Notes under the pieces: model-generated
Databases searched by the model: none
What the model was told of the DNA's origin: nothing
Seen by the model: only the letters and a program-made list of their open reading frames with translations
NCBI GenBank assembly: GCA_027625915.1
Contig: JANTQA010000023.1
Location: 4,216,001 to 4,280,000 of the forward strand
Length of the DNA stretch: 64,000 nt
Direction of reading: 5' to 3'
Origin: Anaeramoeba flamelloides
Lineage: Eukaryota > Metamonada > Anaeramoebidae
Program-made: the position numbers and the translations under genes
Part shown: positions 1-13,155 of the stretch, piece by piece
How positions within the stretch are numbered: the first letter of the stretch is position 1
How the letters are laid out: the number at the start of each line of letters is the position of its first letter

Positions 1-29
1 AATCAAGTCTTATCAATAAGGTTAGGGTT

Positions 30-431
30 CACATGTGCAAAAATGATTTCAAAATTTTTTTTGATTTTTTGATAAAATTGTGATTTTTTCTTTGACTATG
101 ATACTTTTTGGGTATGCTCTCAAGGGTCAGGAAACTTGAAAATATATTTGATGTTTTATTTAATGAGAACAAATTCCATTTAATAAATGATTGGAGATGT
201 TTGGGTTTGTTTGATTTTGGAAAAAGTATTTTCAATTTTCATTTGATGTTTCTACTCCAAATCAGTTCCTTTCTTTTTTAAATACAATAAAATGTTACTA
301 AATAAAAATTCAAATATATTTTCAAGTTTCCTGACCCTTGAGAGCATACCCAAAAAGTATCATAGTCAAAGAAAAAATCACAATTTTATCAAAAAATCAC
401 TAAAAATTTTGAAATCATTTTTGCGTATGTG
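30..431. repeat. Long near-perfect inverted repeat (hairpin element)
   Basis: Two arms of about 120 bp, 30-150 and 311-431, are reverse complements with only a few mismatches. The loop is about 160 bp. The arms end in CACAT(G/A)(T/C)GCAAAAATGA. This looks like a foldback or MITE-type element. I could not define a target-site duplication, so the superfamily is open. The near identity of the arms suggests a fairly recent origin or gene conversion. Confidence 0.75.
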
Positions 432-507
432 TTGTGATTTTTAGTACCAACTCACAATTAAGTGACTAAACAGTAAAAAATTTCAAAATTCCTAAAAATT
501 AGAAATT

Positions 508-1551
508 TTAATGTTTCTTCGAGATACCAAGAGATAAAGGGCATAATTCCACAATATTTTGAAAATATACTTCCCTCATAGTGCCTTTTTTAAGATAGCC
601 CTTAAATTTGATGAAAAAAAAAAGTAATTTGTTCTGAAAATGCATGTGATCTTGGCTTGTACAGAGACAAAAGTGGTAATTTCAAAAAACATAAAATGGC
701 AGGGAAGAAGAATAATTTTATGGAAATGCAATGAAAAACATAAAACATTTACCCTTGAAATTTTGAATTTCCAAGGAAAGAAAGATGGAGACGATATTTC
801 AGAAAAATTGGCTAGATGGGAATTAAATAGGAACAGAAACTTACTTTTTTTATTAGTTTGTTTTTGTGGGGTGATTGAATCTTTGTACTGGTTAAAATTG
901 AAATCTTTTCCTTTAAAATTTGCAAATGGCTTTGTTTTAAAAGTTGTCCTTCGAACAGATTTTGATCTTTTTCGAAAATCCGACAAGGGCGATTTTTGGA
1001 AATCTCTTCTTGACGGGATCATATTTGTGTCTTTTGATCGTTTTCTCCTGTGAGTTCTCCTTCTTTTTTGGGTTTTACCCTTCTTGTTGTTTTTTGTTTT
1101 TTGTTTTTTCTTTTTGATTGTGATTGTCTGTAGCGACTGAGAGTTCCTCATTGTTTTCATAAGGGCAAATGATTTGTTTTTTTTTTTTTTTTTTGAGAAC
1201 ATTTTCCTTTTGGGGAGAGAACGTAATTCGTCGATTAAAACAAAGGCACAGTGACTCTCTTTCCCCTGAAAATAAACTTTGTCAGCGATAGATCCATTAT
1301 TTTCACCTACTGTTTTGAAGAGAGAAATTTTGGTCAAAAAAAAAAAGAAAGATTATTAGTTTGTAATGATGAAGATGCTTTTTTGGACAAGACAAAATTA
1401 AAAACAAAAGAATCTGTTAACCTTTTTTTTTAAATTCAATCCCATACCAGGTCTCTTCTGAAACAGTAGTAGGCCCAATGTATTTGACAAACGCCAAGTT
1501 TTTTTTATAATAGACCTCGGAACCAATTTTTATTTTTTTCTTCTTGTTCAT
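508..1551 (-). CDS. Small CAP-Gly domain protein, probably microtubule-binding
   Basis: Exon 1 (1551-1422) starts at ATG with a Lys-rich leader and then IGSEVYY...VKYIGPT...TWYGIEF, the first half of a CAP-Gly domain. A 115-bp intron (1307-1421, donor GTTAAC, acceptor GTAG) joins it in phase to GENNGSIADKVYF (exon 2), which matches the GKNDGSVxGxRYF motif of the family. CAP-Gly domains bind the C-terminal tails of tubulin and EB proteins. After the domain comes a very basic stretch rich in KKKK and RRR, as is common beside CAP-Gly domains. A further donor GTAAAT (752) and acceptor TTTTCAG lead to a last exon (633-508) of 41 codons ending in TAA. Reading 1306-753 as one exon gives about 269 residues. 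A possible 33-bp GT-AG intron (812-844) inside it keeps the frame and cannot be judged from sequence. The domain call is firm. The last exon and exact length are inference. Confidence 0.7.
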
Positions 1552-3219
1552 GAAACGGAAAAGAAAAACAAGAAAAATGATTTTTATATTTTGAGAATAA
1601 ATAGTTAATTATAATTTTAACAGATTTCAGGTGACTCACTTCTTCACTGTTGTGAAAAATAATTCTTAATTTCCTTGATCGGAAAAATAAATGGATAATA
1701 AATTTTTATTCCTCTTTTCGAAAAATATGTACTGTCTCGTTTGAATAACACCTTTAACAATATTTCAAAATTATCAAGACTATAGTGTTGGTTACTATTT
1801 TAGGAACGATTTGATCAAGTAGAGAAGTATGAGGGCCTTAATCTTTTTACAAAAAAATTTCGACATTGAGTTAAATTGAAAAGAATACTCTTCATTCTTG
1901 GGTAAAATTCTATTGATTTTTTAGAATAACAGAAAATTTTCCATAAAAAAAAGGTTAATTTCCAAGTTTTTTTTTTCTCAAAACCCCACACCAGTTTTGA
2001 ATTGTTTTAAAGTTGATTTTGTGAAGATTAAGATCAATAAACAAAGTTGATTTCTGAAAATTTTAATTTCTAAATATGTTTTTGAGAAATGAGTATTTTT
2101 TTGATTTTAATATTTTAACAAAAAAGTAAAATAAGTTCTGACTGATGTCACGAGGAAAAAATTGGGTTCACTATAAGAATATTGAAATGTCTAAAATTAT
2201 AGAAATTACCTCATAACAAATTATTTTACAAACTAGTTGGATGTTGGAAAACAAAACAGTGGGTGTTGATAATAGGGAAAAAAAAAACAATAATACAATA
2301 AGTAGTGGGATTACTCCAAAGTCTTGATAATTTTATCAGTTAAAATAATAATCGATCTATTTGTGATCAAAGGAAAGTCAATTTTTTCATAACAAAAATA
2401 TTAGTTTATTTCCTTGTCTGCTTTTGTATTTTTATAAGAATATTGAAATTCCAAATGATTTAGTTATATCAATTTATACCAACCTATTTAGAAATATGTG
2501 CTGTAATTTAACTTGAATACATTTTTCAATAATGATGTATTACCTTCAAAAAGTTAAATTCTCAAGAAAGAAGAGAATTTTCGATTTTTTTTTTGATTGA
2601 AATTTACTTTTTAATGTAAAGTCAGAAAGAATATAACAAAAGAGGAAGTTATCCAAAAAAAAAATTAAAATTTGGGAATGTCAAGTTATGTCAATAAGAA
2701 AGATGGAAAACTTTTAAAATCTTCCTTTAGCTTGAATAGACGCAAGAAAATATTGATAAATTCAAATTTATTTTATTAAAATTATTAGTTAATTTTCAAT
2801 TTTTGAAATAAATTAACTCAACATATAAAACAACTCAAGAGAAAGAATCCTTTGAAAGTTAAGCCAATTTTACAAAGCTTCTTTATATTTAACCTTATAT
2901 AATAAATTAATCCAAACTTGTGTAAACATATTTGTAAAATGGAAAATGAATTCAAAATTTTCAGATATTTCTTCGAATTTATCAGTATTTGACCAAAATA
3001 TAATTAAATCGAGAATAAATGACGAGTTTGTTATATTCAGCGTATTTAAATATTTAGCAATGTAGGGTACTTTTACTAATCTGAGAAATGATTATTAAGC
3101 TCATAAGATTATTACTTTTCCTTGTACAAATAAAAGGAACAAAATTTCCATTCAACTTTTGAAAAAAAAAGATTTTAAATTATATATTAAATTCCGACTT
3201 TTTCTTATTCTTAAAAGCA

Positions 3220-3335
3220 ACTAAATATATTAATTTCCATTTTAGAATTGAACTTTGATGATTTTTTTTCTTAGGATATGATTTTTTTGTAAAGTGGAAG
3301 GAAAATTTAGATTTTTTTATTTAACAATTAAGGGT
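3220..3335. repeat. Partial copy of the arm of the 40.3-41.2 kb palindrome
   Basis: The stretch TTAATTTCC(A/T)...TTTTAGAATTG and the following GGAA...GAAAATTT(A/T)GAT...ACAATTAA(G/T)GGTAT align with 40410-40530, which is one arm of a large inverted repeat. It is a diverged solo fragment. Confidence 0.5.
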
Positions 3336-3515
3336 ATAGTTAATATCAAAATACCAATTGATCATCAATTCTCGAAATTTAAAAAACTAAGCAAAAAAAA
3401 TTAGTATATAATAGGAAATTTACTTTTAATTCCATTTTAGGAAATAAATTATTGTTTACTAACAATTTTATTCATTTTTTTTTTTGTATTGGAAAATTCC
3501 TAATCCAACCTAACT

Positions 3516-3765
3516 CCATTTCACTCAAAGGGTATTGGCCCAAAATGCTAAAATTCACTTTTTGTTTAGAATCAACCAAACTCTGATTGTTTTGAAATAA
3601 ATATAAATCATATAGATCATTGGTAAAGTAGACAATTATAAAAGAAATACCTGAAAAAACCATAAAATTTAAAAAAAAAATTTTTTTAAATATTTTGTGC
3701 CCCACTTCATTAGAGTGTGTGGTACAAAATTTCTCAATTTCTTTAGAAAATTATAATTGTTGCCT
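3516..3765. repeat. Dispersed repeat, copy 1 of a pair
   Basis: This aligns along about 250 bp with 10144-10405 in the same orientation. Shared blocks include CTCCATTTC(A/G)CTCAA, AAATTCACT, AGAATCAACCAAA, GAAATACC(T/C)GAA and CAAAATTTCTCAATTTCTTT. Family unknown. The short minus-strand frames seen here look alike in the two copies, so the element may once have been coding. Confidence 0.6.
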
Positions 3766-4059
3766 ATAAGATTTTTTAATAGTAACTGATGAATTTTTTT
3801 TTATTAATAATATCAGAGATATTATCAATTTTATTATTTCTTTATAAAATTCAGATATACTTGTTTTTCGAGCTTTTTCATTGGTTGTAAGTTGTTTGGT
3901 TTTCCAGGATTAAAAAGAATTTATTAAAATACTTGATGTTGTCTAATTCATTAAAATTATGGAATAGTACCTTTAGATTTTTCTAACTTTTAGAAATTAT
4001 AAAATAATTTATTCAATTTTCTTTTTATTTCTTGAATTAAAAAAATCTCTTAAAGCTTT

Positions 4060-4450
4060 TCCAGAAATCAAAGAAATCGAGTAAAATCTTTGATTTTTCT
4101 CTATCCTTTTCAATTACCGTAAAGCTATGCGCTCGGTAAGCTTTCACAACACCTTGCTATAGGGCTCAACAAAAAATTATCAAATTCTTCAATAATATTA
4201 ATTATTAACTTTTATATAGATAAATAACAATTTTTATTTTTTTTTTCTTGTTACATAAGTGTACCAATTTAAGAAAAATTCCAAAATTTTACATTTTTTT
4301 TTGAAACTTTACAATTTAAATATATTTTTTCTTTTCTTTTTCCAGGGTTTGAAAGAATAAAGAAAAAACAAAGATTTTACTCAATTCTTATGAATTTAAA
4401 AAAAAAAACAAAAAAAAAACCTCCGTACTATAAAACACTTTACGGAACTC
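4060..4450. repeat. Cluster of short hairpin modules
   Basis: It contains both halves of the dispersed GAATxGAGTAAAATC palindrome (about 4066-4100 and 4355-4395), separated by about 250 bp, and a small hairpin whose ends are TTACCG and CGGTAA (about 4114-4140). Other copies of the same palindrome lie near 28.35, 38.15, 57.95, 58.2, 58.3, 59.2 and 59.67 kb. Confidence 0.45.
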
Positions 4451-5130
4451 AACGGTACTCTTCCACCCCTCTATGACACTTTTTTTGAAATTATAACTTT
4501 GTTGTTTAATTGTGTTTTCGATATTGTTGAACTTTCCAACTAGTTGAATTTTTGAATTTTTATGTAGAATAATCTTTAATTCCGTATCTAATGATTCGGA
4601 TTCCCCGGTACCAATTAATCCTTTCTAATCTTCAAATAGTCAAAAATTTCAAAAAATTTTTATTTTTTTTAAAATTTAAGTAATCTGATTTTTCGATCGA
4701 TTTATAAATTTTTGAGTATATTTTTAATATAGTGAGATCAATTTTTGCTTCAGTTTTAGAAATTAATCTTATTGAGTGAATATTAATTTATAAAAAATTG
4801 AATTGATTTATCTTTATATCTATTAATTCTTTCAAAATCACTTTTGGTAAAATCAAATATTTCAAGGAAAAATCGAAGTTTACTTCAAATGAAAGCTTTT
4901 AATAAAGTTATTTTTACTCCGTTTATTGTTATTATTTTATTCATAAATGTCATTCAGTCTTTTCAATGACTTTTGCACTTTTTTAAAATTATATTCAAGA
5001 TTTGGGTTTTTTTTTTTCTAACCAAATTTTAAGAAAAAAAATCTTTAAATACAAAAAATGTATATTTTTTGATCAGATCACATGATTATGTTTCATATAA
5101 AAGGACTTTTTATTTAGGAATTTTTATTAA

Positions 5131-5309
5131 GGAACTAGTCTCTATTTTTTTTTTTTTTTTTTGACTAATTTCTAAATAAGGATTTATTATCTAACAAGAA
5201 ATATATTTAATATTGAAAATAAACATGTTTTTTCAAGCTAAGTAATTGACAAAAAATTTTCTCAATCTTTAATAAATTTAGGTAAAAAAATTTAATAGAG
5301 ATTAGTCCC
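5131..5309. mobile_element. TTAA-flanked MITE-like element
   Basis: TTAA (5127-5130) is followed by GGAACTAGTCTCTATT. At the other end the complement of GGGACTAATCTCTATT is followed by TTAA (5310-5313). Terminal repeats match at 14 of 16 positions and the element is 179 bp. A TTAA target duplication is known for piggyBac and Sola3 transposons. The GG start does not fit the CCC start typical of piggyBac, so the superfamily is left open. No coding capacity. Confidence 0.6.
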
Positions 5310-6185
5310 TTAATTTATTTATGATAAAAATTTTCTATACAAGTTTTCTTATTCCCATTTCCGACTTTTTTAAAAATTTATATCCGTATCAAAATTTAAT
5401 ATCTAAAAACAATACACTGTTGCCTTAGAACCTCTGTATACTTATTTATTAAACAACTAATATGATACTCATTTGCACAGACTGTTTTCGATGTTCATTT
5501 TCAAAAAATCCAACATTTCAAAAAAAAAACGAAATTTGAAAAAAAAAAATTTTTTTTTATTGAAACTTTTTATAGCAACATTTTATAATTTTTCTGATTT
5601 GTTATCAGCTTTATTATTGGAGATTATATAGTTGATTGTTTGGTGATATTTATAAAATTGTGAGAAATACAATTTTTTCCAAAATAATTCAATGATGTTC
5701 TGAATATCATATAGTCTATTCCAGATTTTAAATTAAGGTCTCTAACATGTTTCAAAATTTTATAACACCTTTTTTTTAAAAAAAAAAAAAGTTATAAATA
5801 TGAAAATATTTTGATACATATGTCCTAGGGTGTGTTGTTATTATTTTAATGAATTTCTATTAACCTTTATAATACTTTCAAAATGTTTAATATCTAATAA
5901 ACATATTGAACGTCCGTACTAAAAATAATTGTTTTCTTTAGGATTGTAATTCAAACGAAATAAAAATTCTTTAATATTTGTGATTTATGAATAAAAAATA
6001 TCATATTCGTTTTAGTAAACCGCATTTAAAAATTATAAATAAAAATAAAAAAAAGAGAATAACAATTTCACATTTTTAACAAAAAAAGATATTTATTTTG
6101 AAAATATACACAATTAAATTAAGAATTTGAATAACTAATTATTATTAATAATACATTCATGTATATTTACTATATGGTCTCATAC

Positions 6186-7371
6186 TCAATTCTTATAAAT
6201 CAAAGTATAATTATCTAAATATTTATTATCCGATTTAAATTTATTTAATGAAGCTTTCTCATTAAATTGTAATTTATGAATAACTATTGTACCATCCTTT
6301 TGACCTAAAAATAAAAAATATTTATTTTTTTTTCTTAACAATAGCATTGAAATTATATTGACATTTGAAAATTGAAGATTTTTTATTAATTCCAAATTAT
6401 ATGATTTTCTTATTTGAAGCAAGCCGGATTTCCCGCCAAAAATTAAAAAATTATAATTTCCAATGATTTCTATTGCGTTAATCTGGTATTTGGTATTTAT
6501 TGATTTGATTAACCCACCGTTTATTGAAAATAAAAAAACATAAGTTGATGAACAAATTAGAATTTCGCCATTTGTTAAAATTTTGATTAAGTTGATTCGC
6601 AATTGTTTTTTTATCAAATGCTTTTTTTTGACATTGGAATTTAAAAAATTATAAATATTGATAATTCGAATTAGTCTACCCGTTAATAGTGCATGTATTA
6701 GAATATCATTATCTATTGAAGCAGATACAATAATATTATATTCAGAATTCAAATCTATATAGGCAATTTGTGCGTTATGGCCATAACAAATGCTTTGTAA
6801 TTTGATTTTTGGTAAATTGGGCTTGGGAGTTTTATTATCAGCATCACGATTTCCACCAATATTGCTATTAAAATTATTGTTTTTATTAAAATCATAATTT
6901 GCATTCAAATTCAAATTTTTTCTTTTCTTATTTTTTTGAAAAAAATTTGCCGTCTGTTTTATTTTCCAAACACAAATTGTTGTATCCCTCGAACCAGAGG
7001 CAAAATATTTTTCTGTTTTATCTAATTTTAAACAAGTGACGACATTTTTTTGAAATTTAAAAAATTTTTTATGGTTATTTGTGATATTAGTAATTCTAAT
7101 GCCTGAATTAAAATAACCACAACTAAACAAAATATTGTTTTTATAAACAAAAAAACAATTATTTAAGTTTGATAAATTTTGATCAAACTCAATTCCAATT
7201 TTTTGAGATTTGTTTTTTTTTAAAGAAATTTTTTGATTAAAATCTAAATATTCTTTTTTTAATTTTAATTCATAATAATTTAAATTTCTTTTATTGTCAA
7301 GAATTAAAATTTTTTTTGATTTTTTTACAATATTTGGGTTATTGTTATTGCTGTTGTTGTTATTATTGTTA

Positions 7372-7408
<37 letters not shown>

Positions 7409-9748
7409 TATTATTATTATTTCTATTACTATTACTATTATTCTTAGTTGTATTATTAACATTGTATTTATCCCTTTCCTTACTTTTATAATCATGAAGT
7501 ATATATTTATTATTCCTATCCCTATCTCTATTGATATGATCATTCCTATTATTATTATTCTTTATAGTCTTATTATTTTTATTAAATAATGTTACTTTTT
7601 TTTTTTTTTGAAAATAAAATAGAAAAATAATTGGATAATTTGATATTTGTATTTTTTTATAGTAATCATTATTTTCATTGTCGTTTACTATTAATTGGAA
7701 ACAATTTTTTAATTGATCATTATTTTTTTTGAAATTTCGTTTTGGGTGTGGTTTTATAAATAATTGTTTAGGGCATTGTCCGAAATTTTCGATCTGTGAT
7801 TCTAAAGCCTTTTTTTGAATTGGATCTTTTATTAAATCTAAATTAACATTCTGTTCGTAGGTTAAATAATAATACACATTCCCTGCCTTTTCTGCTTCCT
7901 CCCCACTTTGCTTATATCCAAAAATTAAATCAATCCATTCGTGTAAATGTTCACTCACATAATCGCTTTCTAATGCCTCTTTATTTATTCTTACAAATTC
8001 ATAAATAGATCCTTTAGCCCATGGCGGTAATTGTACCTTATCCACACCTTCGTTATATTGTGTTTTACCTAATTCTAAATTGTTATGATTTAGAAAAAGA
8101 TCTGGTAAATAAAAAAATTCAGGTATCAATTCTGTTGCATGTAATCTTGAATTTAAAGAATTTTCCCAATTGTTCTTAATCGAAAAAAAAATTCGATCTG
8201 GTTTATCAAATACTCCATCTTTTTAATTGATTACAAGAATAAAAATTAAAATATATTATTAGAAAATTAAATAATTGTTATTTGAAAATCATATAAATTT
8301 AATTTTAGAATTGTTTATTTGTAATTAAAATTATGGAGATATGCCTTAATATCAGGGGATCATGTATTTTTTAAGTGTGAAAAATATCAAATTTTTTCAT
8401 TAAACTTGATTATTTGTTGCCTTTGATACTAATGTAAATGGCGTGATGGATTTAAGTAAATACCCATTATAAAAGCGATTTAATTTTTTTTTTTTTAAAT
8501 CTTCCTTTGAAATTTTTTTTAATGTTTATTTTATGGTTAAGGGTTTTGTTTATTTTATTTTTTTTTTCATTAAATTTTGAAAGTTTTGATTAAATAGTAA
8601 CTAATTTTTCATCAAATAATTTTTCGAAACATTGTAGAATACTACTTTTATTCATAAAATTTTGACTTGTTGTGGCCATAAATAGGTTCAATTTCTTTTT
8701 AATCTTGAAAAGCTCCAATTTGATGAATTTAAAATTTTAAGATCTAATTTTTTCGTTTTCTTTTTGTTTAAATTGTTTTGTTATGATTGGGATTTTAGTA
8801 GTTCTATTATTTTTATAATTAATTACTATTTTATTTTTTTTATTTTTTTCAAGGGAATAATTCCTTTATACTTTTAAAATCAAATTATTTTAAAGAAAAT
8901 TTTATCTCAAAGTTCAGTAAGAAAGCTAAATTAAACCTTAAAATATCTAATTTCTAATTTATTCCTATGAAAAGATCTGCGTTATTTTCAACTAATATAT
9001 GCCAAATATATTTTGTTTACTTGGAATAAAATATTTCATTTATTAATTGGAAAATAAAAGTATTGGGTAGAAGAGTTATGAAGAGAAAAGATCAAGTGGT
9101 TACTTACTAATACTGAGATACTAAAACATGAAAGGATGGTTTACTTGAAAATAAAAACTAAAAGAAAAGGCAAAAATTATCAAAGGGGTAAAGAAAAAAA
9201 CTTTGATCAAAAAGAAAAAAGAAATTAAAAAAATTAAACCACTACCTCCTCAAATAATATTTCATGATCAAATATCAAATTTAATTAAATTAAACAAAAG
9301 TATCGTGGTTGTGATTTTGGGTATTCTTACTTTAACAATAGAACTTTATGTGCTATTTTCTGTGATTTTTACCAATTACATATTATAAACATAATTTTTT
9401 TTTTTCTTTTCTCGTTTATTTCTTATCAATTTTTTATTTTTTAAACATAAAAAAATTTTGGGTATGTCTTTCCCACGAAAAATCGTGAAATCTGTAATTT
9501 TACTCTTAAATATCCTTTAAGGAAATTTAAGTAAAAGAATATTTAGAGTGTAATTTATACTTCTTCAATAATAATTATTATTTTTTCTTGTTTTTAATTT
9601 TTTTTTTTTCCTTCTTTTCTAATCTTGTGAAATTAGGTTCATCAGTGAATCAGAATCAGAGTCTGTCTCTAAAACCGAATTTTGTATAGATTTATTTTCT
9701 AAATTTTTAAATTTCGATTCGGTTACTTTTTTTTGTTGTTAATCTACC

Positions 9749-9801
<53 letters not shown>

Positions 9802-12800
9802 CGTGTTATAAACAAGTTTTATAGTGTTAAAAATATAAATATTGCTTTATTGACTTACCATAAGTGATTTGTATCAAATTGTTTAAATTATTCATTCAGA
9901 GAGTTTTTTTGAGAGAAGATAAACGTGAAAAAAATAATAATTTGTTTTTTTAAAAAATCCTGAGTAATTGAGAAATAGATGTTATAAAAATGTAAAATAG
10001 CAAGCTATGAAAGTTGTTTTTATTTAAAAAAAAATATTTATTGTAGCACTAAATCCAAAAATATTCTTCAAATTTTTTTTGTACAGAGATGAAAATACAT
10101 TAGAAATATTAAACAAATTTAATATTTCGTGTGTGAAAATAAACTCCATTTCGCTCAATGTATATCCGGCAAAAAATGAAAAATTCACTATTTTTTTAAG
10201 AATCAACCAAAATCAGATTGTTTAGAAATAAGAGTAATAATAAACTTCGAATTACAGCTGAGATTCATAAATAGAAATACCCGAACAAGCCTTAAATTTC
10301 AAAAAAAAAATAATGTTAAAAAAATTTTTGACACCTTTGATTGAAACCTCACGTGCAAAATTTCTCAATTTCTTTGGAAAATTAAAATTTTTTACAATAA
10401 GATTTTTTAATTTTATATGTATGGATTTTTGAGGGAATTGCAAAGCCTCAATTTTCTTAATGTTAATTTGGAGTTTTAAATGATTGTTTTTTTCAAATTT
10501 ACTTTTAAAAGAAAAAATAAAAAAGAAAAGAAGAAAAAAAAATGCAAAAAGCAAAAAACAAAAAAAAAATTTGCTAAAGTAGAAAAAATGATCAGATTTA
10601 AAAATTGAAAATTTATTTTGAGAAGAATAATGAATTAAACTCATAGAATATGTTCTATTTCTTCAATAAAACTGGACACCTTTGACTGGAAAAGAGTTTA
10701 TTATTCTAAATAGGTGTTGGAATTGGTTTTATATTTTTTTTCTTGTTCTTACAATTTAAGTTTTATAGTGGTTATCAAGAAATTTTCAGATAAAAGGAAA
10801 CGACCACCAATAAATTCAAAATTGATTGATCAAAACAAAACTGTTGTTTATTTTTTATTTTATTTTTTTTTTTTTTTTTTTGGGGGGGTGAAGTGTTATT
10901 CAGTTTTGTATTTAATTTATTTATAAATCTTATTTGCTTTACCAAACCTAAACAATGTAGTAGTCAAACAATTATAAAATAATGCTTTTTAATTTATTTA
11001 TTCATTTTACATATCATTTCTATTTTGTATTTCAATATCTGAAATAATGAGTAAAATGTCACCATAGAGAACTTCCAAATGGGGGTAATAGTACTTTTAC
11101 TAATAATTTTGACCCAAGATTGCAATTTTGGGCCAGAATATCCACTAAACGATCCATTGCACTCTTTGACCATTCATTCTTTTTTATCATTTCAAAAAAA
11201 AAAATTAAGTCTTACTTTTTTCAAATAGGAATTGAATTTTTTAACATTTATTTCAAAAATATTAACCAATTATTTTTTGCAAATAGATATTTTTGATAGA
11301 TATTAAAACAATGGTATTGTTTAAATCTTTTTATTTATTTTAAGTTAACCAAAAAAAAATTATTATTCAAAGAATTTCTAATTATACATTAAAAGAGGGA
11401 AGTCAACTAAGTTATCATAAAATTTAAATCTCAAAATATTTTGTTGAAAAAAAAAAAGTAATAAAATAAAAAAAAAAAAAAAAAAAAAAAATTACCATGA
11501 ATATTAACTGATAAAGTACTAAACGGTTCTAATCTAATCATATAAAAAGATGTCGTACTGGGTGTCGAATAATGTGATCCAAAATGGAAAGGTGGTACTT
11601 CCGAGTTTTTCATTTCTTTAAAGATATTATAATTATTTTGAACGTCGATTTGAGATTTTTTTGATTGTGCACCAATTGGTTTTGAAAAGTCTCTATAAAT
11701 ATTAGGATCATTTAAATCTAATTGTTTACTTTTATAGTCTTTTATTACCCAAGGGAAAATAGGGTATTGACTTAAATCATTATAAGTTCTACCTGCAATA
11801 GTATTTAATTTGATTAAATATTCAAAATTTGAAAACTTCCCCTTAACCCATTGTTCTGTATATCCAGATTTTTTCAGCCATTCTCTGGGTTTCGATGTAT
11901 CAAAAAAATTTAATTTTTTCGGTTTTATATTGATTAATGTAGAATAGACTAAGTTACAATCGTCTTTAGAATTAAAGTTTAAAAGCAAATTAGTTTTATT
12001 TTTAAAAAAAAATTCCAATGCAGTATTTTGGTATTTGAATCTACGTTTATATAAATTTATTAAATTGCTTAATTTCCAAAATTTATCTCCCTTTTTATAA
12101 TTATTATTGCTCGCTTTGGTGTAACAGCATTTTATTCTTGTTTTTGTGATAATAAATTTACAATTTGATTTTTTAAAATTTGAAATCATTATACAATCAA
12201 GTTCAGCTAAGTAATTTCCCTTTATACTCGTAATATTATTTTTCACATTATTATATTTATCCTTTCGAGTAACATTTTTGCTGTTATTGTTTCTTTTCTT
12301 TTTTTGCAAATCTCTATTCATTGAAGCATTCCTAAAAAAATTTTTATTGAATTTATAATTGCGCTTGAGTTTTAATCTTCTTCTTAAATGATCTTCGGTT
12401 TTGTCTAATTTCCAATAAATTTGATTATTTTCTTTTTTGTTGTAAAACGGTGCCCTTTCGTGAGTTAAATCCCTGATTAATAATTTCCATAATTTTTTTG
12501 ATCTACTTACTTTATTTATTAATTCGCGAATTATCTGATTTTTAAAATTTGATTTTTGTTGAATTGTTGTATTAATAGATTGATTAAAAAAATTTAATTG
12601 TGAATTTAAATTTGTTTGATCCCAAAATTGCAGTTTTAAATTTCTTTTGAAATTATTTTTTAAATTATTTTTAAATTGATTTTTTGGTGAATATGAATTT
12701 AAATAATCATTTTTATTATTAGTATAAATTTTTTCGAAATATTTTTTCCAATTATCGGTTTGAAATAGATCGTAAATTCCTTTTGGATTTAAAAATTCTA

Positions 12801-13077
12801 AATTTAAAATTTTCCCTTTTGAAAAATTAAAAATTTTGTTAAACAATTCTTGGTTTTTAGTAATGATGGTATTTATTGAGAATTTTAATAACTTTTTGTT
12901 TTTTTTTTTTTTTTTTTTTGTTTTTGATTTTATTCTTAACTTTATTTATATTCTTATTGTTATTATCATTCTTTTTGATGTTAATGTTTTTCCTCTTCTT
13001 CCTCTTTCTTTTACTTTTTCTTTTCATCCGATTATGGTTATTATTGTTGCTATTATTATTATTATTATTATTATTGA

Positions 13078-13155
<78 letters not shown>

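Larger units (their letters stand above)
1552..6185. other. Intergenic, repeat-rich, no supported gene
   Basis: No conserved reading frame could be supported here. The stretch holds partial copies of dispersed repeats (about 3220-3335 and 3516-3765), short hairpins (4060-4450) and a TTAA-flanked element (5131-5309), each listed separately. The rest is AT-rich DNA with long A and T runs. Confidence 0.6.
8219..11495. other. Intron 3 of the BEACH gene (3277 bp)
   Basis: On the minus strand it starts GTAATT (11495) and ends AAAAAG (8219). Splicing splits a GAT codon and joins SVNIH to DGVFDKPDRIF, matching the middle of BEACH domains. Inside are a coding-like repeat relic (9060-9570), an (AT)n run, one copy of a dispersed repeat (10144-10405) and a 43-codon relic frame (11059-11190). 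Confidence 0.85.

Noticed and set aside
19-30. TTAGGG near the left edge, possible telomeric repeat
   Set aside because: A single unit with no tandem copies, so not a telomere.
4110-4170. Possible tRNA-like fold (GCGC, GGTAAGC)
   Set aside because: No acceptor stem, T-arm or anticodon arrangement. It is a simple hairpin next to repeat modules.
12840-12925. Short intron with a TACTAA-like branch point between the two frames of BEACH exon 3
   Set aside because: TACTAAAAACCAAG looks attractive, but the donor candidates (GTTAAG, GTTATT) are in the wrong phase for that acceptor. A length change in the 21-T run explains the frame shift more simply.
13056-13152. Poly-Leu/Ile frames on the plus strand of (TTA)n
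   Set aside because: Antisense shadows of the poly-Asn run in the BEACH gene.
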